DNA from: DATKJY01 sp964540105
GTDB lineage: Bacteria > Zixibacteria > MSB-5A5 > GN15 > FEB-12
Reading direction: 5' to 3'
NCBI GenBank assembly: GCA_964540105.1
Contig: CAZILL010000001.1
Location: 186,001 to 250,000 of the forward strand
Length of the DNA stretch: 64,000 nt
The notes beneath the pieces are model-generated. The model was not told where the DNA came from. It was given only the letters and a program-made list of their open reading frames with translations, and did not search any database. Every line of letters begins with the position of its first letter. Position 1 is the stretch's first letter. Both the position numbers and the translations under genes were made by a program. This document shows, piece after piece, positions 24,938-31,880 of the stretch.

Positions 24938-25303
24938 ATGAACAAGAGAGTAGTAGCGGTAACCCTGATGCTGGCCCTGGTGTTTTGTCTGACCCAGGTG
25001 ACGGCCTCTTTCGCTGAGGAGAAAGTTGCTCCGGTCAAGGCCGAAGCGAAGACGGCAGCCAAGGGGCATGCCGGCAAAATGCAACCCGCTAATGTCGTCG
25101 CCGTATGCGGCTGTGGCATGGTGTTCGTACCTGATGCCACCACGAAGTTCGTTGAGTATGCCGGCAAGGAATACGCTTGTTGCACCGAAGGCTGTCACAA
25201 AATGGCGGAAAAGAATCCAGAGGCCGCCGCCAAGATGGCGGAAGAGAATCTGGCCAAGTTGATGAAACCTGCAAAACCGCCCGTCACAGAACACAGCAAG
25301 TAG
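24938..25303 (+). CDS. Small exported Cys-rich protein (YHS/TRASH-like metal-binding candidate)
   Basis: 121 residues from ATG 24938, preceded by GGAGG. It starts with a clear signal peptide (MNKRVVAVTLMLALVFCLT, cleavage likely after ASFA), then an Ala/Lys-rich linker. The core has CGCGMVFVPDATTKF and EYACCTEGCHKMAEK, spaced like the treble-clef YHS/TRASH metal-binding families (C-x-C ... C-C-x3-C-H), then a charged helix rich in Ala and Lys. A periplasmic metal-binding or delivery role is plausible. It stands alone, between two terminators. Confidence 0.65.
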   Translation: MNKRVVAVTLMLALVFCLTQVTASFAEEKVAPVKAEAKTAAKGHAGKMQPANVVAVCGCGMVFVPDATTKFVEYAGKEYACCTEGCHKMAEKNPEAAAKMAEENLAKLMKPAKPPVTEHSK

Positions 25304-25340
25304 CAGACTTAGAACTCAAAGAGTGATTCTCGCTTTAATG

Positions 25341-25375
25341 GACCGGCCAAGCATGTCGTTTGACCGGTCTTATTT
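25341..25375 (+). terminator. Rho-independent terminator after the small exported protein
   Basis: GACCGG at 25341-25346 pairs with CCGGTC at 25364-25369. Inside the loop CAA and TTG can also pair, and the T-rich TTATTTT tail follows. It closes the single-gene unit. Confidence 0.6.
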
Positions 25376-25600
25376 TCCCCCGCAGACATTGGAGAAACTG
25401 AGATGTCTCTACCATTGACGTGGTCGGTATTATTTTCCTACTGAGGCTTTCCCGTTCTCACTGGCATTCAATCTTCCGTGGCCAAAGCCACAACCATTTG
25501 CAATATTGCTTCAAAGCGAGAGCGGTTGACACTATTGCTTGACCTGATTGAACTGATATGTGTATAGAACCAATTCACGATCATGGAAAGGAGTGAAACC

Positions 25601-26059
25601 ATGCTGAAAGAATTCAGAGAGTTTGCCATGCGGGGAAATGTTCTCGACATGGCAGTCGGGATCATCCTCGGCGCAGCGTTTGGGACCATTGTGTCGTCGC
25701 TGGTCAGTGATGTGCTGATGCCCCCCATCGGGCTAGTGCTGGGGAATGTTGACTTTTCGAATCTCTTTGTTGTACTCAAAGAAGGTTCGAAGGCGGCACC
25801 GTATGCGTCGATTGCCGACGCTCAGTCCGTCGGGGCGGTGACCGTGAATTACGGCCTCTTTATCAACCATGTCATCGGCTTTCTTATTGTCGCGTTTGCC
25901 GTGTTCATGATTATTCGGGCGATGAACCGGATGAAGCGCGCCGAAGAGGTACCCGCAGCAGCGCCAACGACGAGGGATTGTCCGCATTGCTTGTCGAAAG
26001 TCCCAATCAAGGCAACCAAGTGCGGTTTCTGCACGTCAGACATCAAGGCGTCGGCATGA
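25601..26059 (+). CDS. mscL: Large-conductance mechanosensitive channel MscL
   Basis: Osmotic safety valve of the inner membrane. I start at ATG 25601 (152 residues) because the family begins LKEFREFAMRGNVLDMAVG and a GGAAAGGAG lies upstream; an ATG at 25583 is in frame. Two membrane segments are visible (GIILGAAFGTIVSSLV and FINHVIGFLIVAFAVFMII), separated by a periplasmic loop. The C-terminus carries a zinc-ribbon-like pair of Cys motifs (CPHCLSKVP and CGFC), common in part of the family. The stop overlaps an ATG of the next gene (ATGA). Confidence 0.95.
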   Translation: MLKEFREFAMRGNVLDMAVGIILGAAFGTIVSSLVSDVLMPPIGLVLGNVDFSNLFVVLKEGSKAAPYASIADAQSVGAVTVNYGLFINHVIGFLIVAFAVFMIIRAMNRMKRAEEVPAAAPTTRDCPHCLSKVPIKATKCGFCTSDIKASA

Positions 26060-26076
26060 AAGGAAGGAACATCCCT

Positions 26077-26985
26077 GTGAACACGCAACTCGCAAAGGGG
26101 CTGACATGTGCCGCTCTGGTTCTCGTCGCATGTTCAACGACGCTCGGGGCCGATTCGCTGGCAGTAGGCTGGAAGAAATCGTTGAGCGTTGATGTGACCA
26201 CCACTCAGACCGCCTACTCCGATGCTTGGGTTGGGGGCGAGGCGGGATCGCTGAACTGGGCGGCCAATCTGAACGGAGCCGCAGAACGGCAGTTTTCAAG
26301 GTCCGTCAACTATCGATCAACGCTGAAGCTCTCGTTCGGTCAGACCATGACTCAGGATGAAAAGACCCGCGACTGGTCCAAGCCTCGAAAGTCAACGGAT
26401 CTGATCGACTGGGAGAATGTCGCACGATTCACCCTTGACAAGTTTTTCGACCCCTACGCGGCGCTTCGACTGGAGTCGCAGTTCTTCACTCCCTTGAGCG
26501 ACAGTCAAAAGGCGTACTTGTCTCCTCTGAAGCTGACGGAATCGGCGGGGTTGGCGAAGCGATTGTATGTCAAGGACAAGGATCAGATTCTGAGCCGCCT
26601 CGGTTTTGCCGCCCAGCAAATTTTCACGAAATCGTCGGATACGGCAGCGGCGACGAGAGGGGAAATCCATGATTCCACGTTCACCTATGGCGGCATCGAA
26701 TCTGTTTCCGAAGCCAATCTCACGCTGAGTCAGCGGGTACACTATGTCGGAAAGGTCGGGCTCTATAAAGCGCTGTTCTTTTCGAGAAAGAACGACGTCC
26801 GCGGGACCTCGCGCGAGGATGACTGGAAGGCCATCGATGTTAATTGGGAGAACATTGTGAACGTCAGCGTCTCGAAAGTCATGACGGTGAATTTGTACAC
26901 ACAGTTGCTATACGACAAGGAAATCAGCGCTAAGGGACGATTCAAGGAGACCCTGGCGCTTGGGCTGGTGTTCAAGATGATCTAA
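26077..26985 (+). CDS. DUF3078-like exported protein, probable outer-membrane barrel
   Basis: About 302 residues from GTG 26077, which has GGAAGG at good spacing; ATG 26056, overlapping the mscL stop, is the alternative. A signal peptide (LAKGLTCAALVLVACSTTLGA) leads into WKKSLSVDVTTTQTAYSDAW and WAANLNGAAERQF, typical of DUF3078 proteins. Alternating polar/aromatic strands follow to a final ALGLVFKM ending, consistent with a beta-barrel. Function is unknown. The tight junction suggests co-expression with mscL. Confidence 0.7.
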   Translation: MNTQLAKGLTCAALVLVACSTTLGADSLAVGWKKSLSVDVTTTQTAYSDAWVGGEAGSLNWAANLNGAAERQFSRSVNYRSTLKLSFGQTMTQDEKTRDWSKPRKSTDLIDWENVARFTLDKFFDPYAALRLESQFFTPLSDSQKAYLSPLKLTESAGLAKRLYVKDKDQILSRLGFAAQQIFTKSSDTAAATRGEIHDSTFTYGGIESVSEANLTLSQRVHYVGKVGLYKALFFSRKNDVRGTSREDDWKAIDVNWENIVNVSVSKVMTVNLYTQLLYDKEISAKGRFKETLALGLVFKMI

Positions 26986-27010
26986 GATGAGTCGCGCGTA
27001 CCCTCATGAA

Positions 27011-27040
27011 GAAACGGCTCCACAAGGAGCCGTTTCTTTG
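27011..27040. terminator. Strong bidirectional terminator
   Basis: A perfect 11-bp stem, GAAACGGCTCC (27011-27021) with GGAGCCGTTTC (27026-27036), has a 4-base loop and T-rich flanks on both strands. It sits between the convergent DUF3078-like gene (+) and ferritin (-) and can serve both. Confidence 0.85.
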
Positions 27041-27061
27041 TCCGGATTATGAATCAACGAA

Positions 27062-27559
27062 TCAGCTCTTACCAAGCATGCGATAGACGCGCCCTTCGAG
27101 CATGAGAATCTGACCCGGTGTGGTAGCCATCTTCACCATTCCGAGCAGTTCGGTCATCGAGGCCACTTCTTCAACCTGCTCGTTGACGAACCACGCAATA
27201 AACTGATGGGTGGCGTGATCACTTTCGGAACCGGCCTGAGAAGCGATTTCATTGATCTGGCGTGTAATCTTCTTCTCGTGTTCAAGCGCCGCTTCGATTA
27301 TTTCGGCCGCCGAACTATATGCAACCTTCGGTTCCGGCAGCGCCGTCAGTTTCACTTCGGCTCCCTGGTCCACCAGATACTTGGTGATCTTCATGGCGTG
27401 CTCATGCTCTTCGGTTGCCTGTTGATAGAAGCGCATGGCGAACACCTTGAGCCCCATCGATTCGAAGGAAAAGGCCATCGCCAGATAGGCCCACTCAGAA
27501 AAGAACTCGTTCTTCACCTGCTCATTTAAGCGAGCTGCCATTTTCTCAGAAATCATCAT
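27062..27559 (-). CDS. Ferritin (non-haem iron storage)
   Basis: 165 residues, starting at the first of two adjacent Met codons (ATG 27559), with AAAGGGAG upstream on the minus strand. Ferroxidase ligands are visible in NEQVKNEFFSEWAYLAMAF (Glu), QQATEEHEHAMKI (Glu-x2-His) and the second helical half with EHEKKITRQIN and WFVNEQVEEVASM. Length and motifs match bacterial ferritin FtnA rather than haem-binding bacterioferritin. It stores ferric iron in the cytoplasm, useful in a cell with so many iron-sulfur enzymes. Confidence 0.93.
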   Translation of the reverse strand: MMISEKMAARLNEQVKNEFFSEWAYLAMAFSFESMGLKVFAMRFYQQATEEHEHAMKITKYLVDQGAEVKLTALPEPKVAYSSAAEIIEAALEHEKKITRQINEIASQAGSESDHATHQFIAWFVNEQVEEVASMTELLGMVKMATTPGQILMLEGRVYRMLGKS

Positions 27560-27780
27560 CTTGATTATCTCCCTTTCTTTAGATAGAGAACATTCTTGCC
27601 ATCTAAAACGATTTCGGTACGTGTCAGTTCCCAAGAAGCTCCGTTGCGCGGGGGAAATCAAGCAGATAGTACACTTATTCCTCAAATGCCGTAGAACCCG
27701 ATCTGCGGTGTCATCGCCTGTCACTCGAGCCAAGCTTACGCGAAATGCAGACAGGATTTGTACTTGATGGGGGAAACAAG
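27560..27780. other. Upstream region of the ferritin gene
   Basis: About 220 bases between the ferritin start and the terminator of the repeat-protein gene. I see no convincing -35/-10 pair or Fur box. Open frames crossing it are N-terminal read-throughs of the ferritin frame without homology. Confidence 0.4.
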
Positions 27781-27813
27781 AGCGGCCGCCTCCGTTCAAC
27801 GAAGGCGGCCGCT
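27781..27813 (-). terminator. Terminator of the first GACC-repeat protein gene
   Basis: An 11-bp perfect stem, AGCGGCCGCCT (27781-27791) with AGGCGGCCGCT (27803-27813), followed on the minus strand by a CTTGTTTCC tail. It lies 19 bases beyond the stop of the 27832-31497 gene. A very similar hairpin follows the paralogous gene. Confidence 0.8.
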
Positions 27814-27831
27814 GGTCTGAAAGGAAAGGTA

Positions 27832-30800
27832 CTACGGACAATTCGGAAGGAGAACAGCCCCGGTTAGATGATCGATCAACGCGAACAGGTCGGAAATGTC
27901 GATCGAGCCGTTCGTGTCGGCGTCATCTTCCTCAAAGCAAGGACTCGGAGGAACGCTGGCACCGAGGTAGTCGACCATAGCGAAGACGTCGGAGATATCC
28001 ACGGCGTCGGCCGCATCGGCGTCGACATTGCCGGTCAGGCCAATACAGCAGGCGGAGCCACTCAGAGCTACGGTACAGGCGGTCCCATCCCCCTGGTACG
28101 CACCGTTGGCTCCGTAGCAGACGGCCTGAGTCGTCTGGATACAGTTCCCATCAGGCAGATAGCATGCGCCGGTGGGAGAAACCTGCGGGCAGATCGCTGC
28201 TGTGCAGGCCGTACCAAGTCCCTTGAAGGCGCCACCGACAGCAGCGCACACAGCGGGCGTTGTCACGATGCAGCCTCCGGTCGGCAGACAGCAGGCGCCC
28301 ACCTCGGTTTGAGGTTTGCAAGTATTAGGCAGACACGGAGTGCCGTCCCCTTTATAGACACCATGAAGCTGCTGACAATTGACAGCGGTTGTGATAACAC
28401 AACCACCGGTCGGCAGACAACAGGCCCCCTTAGGCTTGCCGCACGGGTTCGGTGAACAGGACGTCCCGTTCCCCTGGTACGCGCCGTGAGCGAGCTTACA
28501 ATCAGCAGCCAGCATGATGGCGCACGTTCCATCCGGCAGACAGCAGGCTCCCTTCTGCGGCGGCTGCGGACAATGAATCGTCGCACAACTGCTCCCATAT
28601 CCGTTCCACACACCGTGCTGGATCTTGCACTTATTCACTGTGGTCTGGATGCAGGTGCCATCCGGCAGGCAGCACGCGCCATTCTCCGCAGGCGGACAGA
28701 GAGTCGGCGTACACGGCGATCCGTCACCGTAGTATGTCCCATGACGAACAACACAGCTGTCCTTCGGGACCGATATGCAAGTCCCATTGGGCAGGCAGCA
28801 CGCGCCGCTCGCCGGAGGATTACAGATGATACCGGGAGTGCAAATGCTCCCTACACCCAGGAAGATACCGTGTTTGAGTTTGCACTCTTCAGCAGTGACC
28901 GGCGAAACGCAGGTTCCGTCGGGCAGGCAGCAGGCGCCCATTTGGTGACCACCGCCGCACAAGGTCGGTGAGCATGGGGTACCTATGCCGAAGAAGATGC
29001 CGTTGACCGAAAGACACTTGTCTTTAGTCGTCTGCACACAGGAGCCGTTCGGCAGGCAGCAGGCTCCGACCGGTTGCTGGCAGATATTCGGCGTACACAG
29101 AGTTCCGTCTCCCTTGTAGACACCTCCCTGCTGAGCGCAAAGCGCGGGAGTAGCGAGGACACAAGCACCGCTCGGCAGACAACAAGCCCCTTCCTTGGGA
29201 GGCGGACAGACAATCGTCGCGCAGTCGGTGTTCGCACCCTGCCATGAACCGTTGTGACTTACACAGGCGAGCTGGGTGCTATTCACACAGGCGCCACTCG
29301 GCAGACAGCAGGCTCCGAGCACATCATGACACGGGTCGGGCGTGCAGGTCGAACCGTCGCCAAAGTATGTTCCTCCGGCGTTGGCGCAATCTGCTTTGGT
29401 CATAATCTGGCAGACGGCGCCAGGAATGCAGCAGGCTCCGGTCGGCGTGGGAGGGCAGTTGAAACCGGCGCAGGAAGTGCCGTCTCCCTGATACATACCG
29501 CCGATTGCGTGGCAATCGAACGCTGTCGTCAGGGCACAGGTCCCATCCGGTTTGCAGCAGGCGCCGATCGGGTTCGAGCACGGATTAGGCGTGCAGGGGG
29601 TTCCGTCCCCGAGATAAGCCCCGCCCGCTGACTGGCAGGCTGCAGCCGTCAGCTGCTGGCAACTCGTACCGGTTGCGTTAGGTACGCAACATGCGCCGAG
29701 AGTCACGTTGCCGCCGGTGATCACGAATGAAAGGTCGAGTGACGGCGGAGGATTCTTTGGAAGACACTCGTGAGTAATTCTACCGCTGGTAATATAGTTG
29801 CGTCCACGAACGTCTACCGAAACCCATTCCGGATTGTAATCCGGGATCACGTAGTCAAAGATGTAATGTCCGGTCGGTGTCGTTCCCTGGTGAAGGATTG
29901 CTCTCCCGATATAAAGAGCCTCGTCGGTACCGGGAAGCGGCGGCACTCTCGGCTCGGTGGGAGGATTCCCTTGCAACGACCACTGATCTGTAGACCAGTT
30001 GACGGCAATCTCTATGACCGAAGGAAGCCCGGCCTGGAACGGGATCAGGTCGAACTCGAGACGGACTTTCTTGTAGCGAGCGATGTCATAGGGATGATCA
30101 TAGAACCAGATATTGATCCACTGGCTCGGATATGTGTACCATCCTTGGCCGTAGGCGTCCTGCCCGCTGCCACCAGCAAACTGCCCATTCGGATCGACTA
30201 CAACATTGTAGTTATTCTGAATGGCGGGTAAAGTGACCTGGGGTTCATGAAGCTCAACCCATGAGGTCGTCGGGGTCGTACCCTGGGCCATACGGATAGT
30301 TGCCGTTGTCGAACCTGACATCCCCGAGAGGGCGCCGCCCGGACGACCGACAAAATCGATTCGATAGGTGATATCAAAGAAGCTTTCGACAGCCCAGGTT
30401 CCACCGTCCCGAGTGAGGGTGGTGTGGCCGGGGCTCGGCATCCCAAAGCCGCTCCCGGCAGTAATCCGCAACAGGTCGAAGTCGGGGTCGCCGGGGGGGA
30501 GTTGTCCGTGAAGCATGTGCATGTCGGTATCAAAAGATTGCGGCGAGATCCCCGGCAGCCGCGGACCCTGATCGGTCTGCGTGTTGGGCATGGGAATCAT
30601 GACATCACGCGCATATCCACTCAGGGGACCTGTTCCGGCCATATGCCATTTAAGGCGCATTTCAGAGGTTGACGTCGTGCCGCCAAGGCCTCCGCCCGGA
30701 GCTTCACCGGTGAGTGAGAGCATAAGCAACTCTGTTTCGCACTCAATCGTAGCTCCTGCGGGAAGCCCATTCACGATCTTCATTACGTCGGAAGCGGGCC

Positions 30801-31497
30801 GGAATGGGCAGTTTGCCGGCTGCCAGGCAGTCCCGGAGCCGTTGTCTTGCGCCACACAGGTGAGCCCAGAGGGCACTGTCCCCCAAACGGCGTCATCATT
30901 GAAGTGGTTTTTCGTGGATTTCCATCCCCACTCGGTCGGGACAGGTGTTGATTGCACATCGGCAGAAATCCCCACCCAATAGATTCTCCCAGCGTCCTGA
31001 TGAAACCACTGAGATTGGGGTAGGAAGATATTGTACTGAAAGTAGGTCTGATGGTCGTTGGGAAGGATGAGTCCCGTGCTTGGATCATACCACCCTTCCA
31101 TTGTCGCTCCGGTAATCGGTTTGGCGACAAAATTGGTGATCACATTACGCCAGATGACCTTCCCCGGGCGGCTATACGGAACATTTGGAGGAGCAGCCGG
31201 TATGTCCTCAAAGATCACAACGTTGAACTTGGTGATGGTGCCGGCGACACCACCTTTCCATGATCCCCAGAAGTGGAAGTCCTTCACCCACCCCGTCTCC
31301 GAGCATTGCCAATCGTCGGCCAGCATGACAGGGTTCATAGCTTTGACGTTCCACCCCGATTCGTCAGGCATCTGCGGGAAATGCATCTTGTGGCCGTCGG
31401 CTGGCGTCCAGTCCGCCAGAGTAAGAACCGGCAGCACAAGCATAAGGCATGCACTCAACAACCATGCCCTCGGACATCGTCGCGTCCTACTCATCAT
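27832..31497 (-). CDS. Secreted GACC-repeat protein with dockerin-like C-terminus (1221 aa)
   Basis: Very large exported protein of unknown function. A signal peptide (residues 1-28) is followed by a roughly 570-residue N-terminal module containing HKMHFPQMPDESGWNVKAM, LADDWQCSETGWVKDFHFWGSW and Trp/Pro-rich strands, a module type I associate with planctomycete and Zixibacteria-like proteins. Residues 601-1149 are 13 tandem repeats of 40-44 residues with six Cys each (GACC-x5-C-x7-C-x14-C-x4-C); the last repeat is degenerate (GACY). Residues 1150-1221 contain two Asp-rich calcium-loop segments (NVDADAADAVDISDVFAMVD and DADTNGSIDISDLFALIDHL) like a type I dockerin. AGGAGGA precedes the double ATG. 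It is a paralog of 31881-34490. Confidence 0.85.
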   Translation of the reverse strand: MMSRTRRCPRAWLLSACLMLVLPVLTLADWTPADGHKMHFPQMPDESGWNVKAMNPVMLADDWQCSETGWVKDFHFWGSWKGGVAGTITKFNVVIFEDIPAAPPNVPYSRPGKVIWRNVITNFVAKPITGATMEGWYDPSTGLILPNDHQTYFQYNIFLPQSQWFHQDAGRIYWVGISADVQSTPVPTEWGWKSTKNHFNDDAVWGTVPSGLTCVAQDNGSGTAWQPANCPFRPASDVMKIVNGLPAGATIECETELLMLSLTGEAPGGGLGGTTSTSEMRLKWHMAGTGPLSGYARDVMIPMPNTQTDQGPRLPGISPQSFDTDMHMLHGQLPPGDPDFDLLRITAGSGFGMPSPGHTTLTRDGGTWAVESFFDITYRIDFVGRPGGALSGMSGSTTATIRMAQGTTPTTSWVELHEPQVTLPAIQNNYNVVVDPNGQFAGGSGQDAYGQGWYTYPSQWINIWFYDHPYDIARYKKVRLEFDLIPFQAGLPSVIEIAVNWSTDQWSLQGNPPTEPRVPPLPGTDEALYIGRAILHQGTTPTGHYIFDYVIPDYNPEWVSVDVRGRNYITSGRITHECLPKNPPPSLDLSFVITGGNVTLGACCVPNATGTSCQQLTAAACQSAGGAYLGDGTPCTPNPCSNPIGACCKPDGTCALTTAFDCHAIGGMYQGDGTSCAGFNCPPTPTGACCIPGAVCQIMTKADCANAGGTYFGDGSTCTPDPCHDVLGACCLPSGACVNSTQLACVSHNGSWQGANTDCATIVCPPPKEGACCLPSGACVLATPALCAQQGGVYKGDGTLCTPNICQQPVGACCLPNGSCVQTTKDKCLSVNGIFFGIGTPCSPTLCGGGHQMGACCLPDGTCVSPVTAEECKLKHGIFLGVGSICTPGIICNPPASGACCLPNGTCISVPKDSCVVRHGTYYGDGSPCTPTLCPPAENGACCLPDGTCIQTTVNKCKIQHGVWNGYGSSCATIHCPQPPQKGACCLPDGTCAIMLAADCKLAHGAYQGNGTSCSPNPCGKPKGACCLPTGGCVITTAVNCQQLHGVYKGDGTPCLPNTCKPQTEVGACCLPTGGCIVTTPAVCAAVGGAFKGLGTACTAAICPQVSPTGACYLPDGNCIQTTQAVCYGANGAYQGDGTACTVALSGSACCIGLTGNVDADAADAVDISDVFAMVDYLGASVPPSPCFEEDDADTNGSIDISDLFALIDHLTGAVLLPNCP
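28051..29697 (-). repeat. 13 tandem coding repeats (six-Cys GACC unit)
   Basis: In-frame repeats of about 126 bases encoding GACC(L/I/K)PDGTC-type units. Each has a Cys-Cys pair plus four more Cys, enough for three disulfides per unit. Repeats 2-13 align one-to-one and in order with repeats 5-16 of the neighbouring paralog, so the block was duplicated as a whole instead of expanding separately. The regular spacing mimics a CRISPR array in size only; there are no identical direct repeats. Confidence 0.9.
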
Positions 31498-31829
31498 GAT
31501 TCCTCCTGAAGCATTATGCCTCTGAATACGACAATTAGTATGTATTGTGTGTGATCGGTGAGCGATCCAACACGGTTAGATTCGAATTAACTAAGAACAG
31601 TTCACTGCACGCGGCCAGATGTGATATTCGAGATGATCGCAACGAGCAAGAGCCGCTGTGCCAGGGGACCATGAACGGTCACCTATGCCAAAGATATACT
31701 ATTCGAATCCATTCTGTCAAGCACTTCTTTGACCTGGCGGTGCAAAGTGCGGTGCGAACCGGAATGTTTTGATCCGCGCTGTCGACGGATGGGCTCGAGT
31801 AGATCCGGCAGGGTGAGAAGATAAAGAGA
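31498..31829. other. Intergenic region between the two repeat-protein genes
   Basis: Contains the leader and promoter of the 1221-aa gene. A small plus-strand frame at 31545-31772 has no ribosome site or homology and is not called. Nothing else is recognisable. Confidence 0.45.
31693..31720 (-). promoter_or_regulatory. Sigma-70-type promoter of the 1221-aa repeat protein
   Basis: On the minus strand TTGACA (31720-31715), a 16-base spacer and TATATC (31698-31693). The start would be near 31686, giving a leader of about 190 bases before the ATG at 31497. The arrangement parallels the promoter of the paralog. Confidence 0.55.
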
Positions 31830-31862
31830 AACGACCGCCCTCGTAAGACGAAGGCGGCCGTT
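31830..31862 (-). terminator. Terminator of the second GACC-repeat protein gene
   Basis: AACGACCGCC pairs with GGCGGCCGTT (one mismatch) around a TCGTAAGACGA centre that can extend the stem. A purine-rich AAGATAAAGAGAA on the plus strand gives a pyrimidine tail in the transcript. It lies about 19 bases beyond the stop, like the hairpin of the paralog. Confidence 0.7.
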
Positions 31863-31880
31863 GGTTTGAAAGGGAGGGAA

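Noticed and set aside
27868..29631. Several plus-strand frames antisense to the 1221-aa repeat gene
   Set aside because: Same periodic shadow effect of the Cys repeats; no ribosome sites and the sense strand has a clear secreted protein.
31545..31772. Small plus-strand frame between the repeat-protein genes
   Set aside because: Overlaps the minus-strand promoter and leader; no supporting features.
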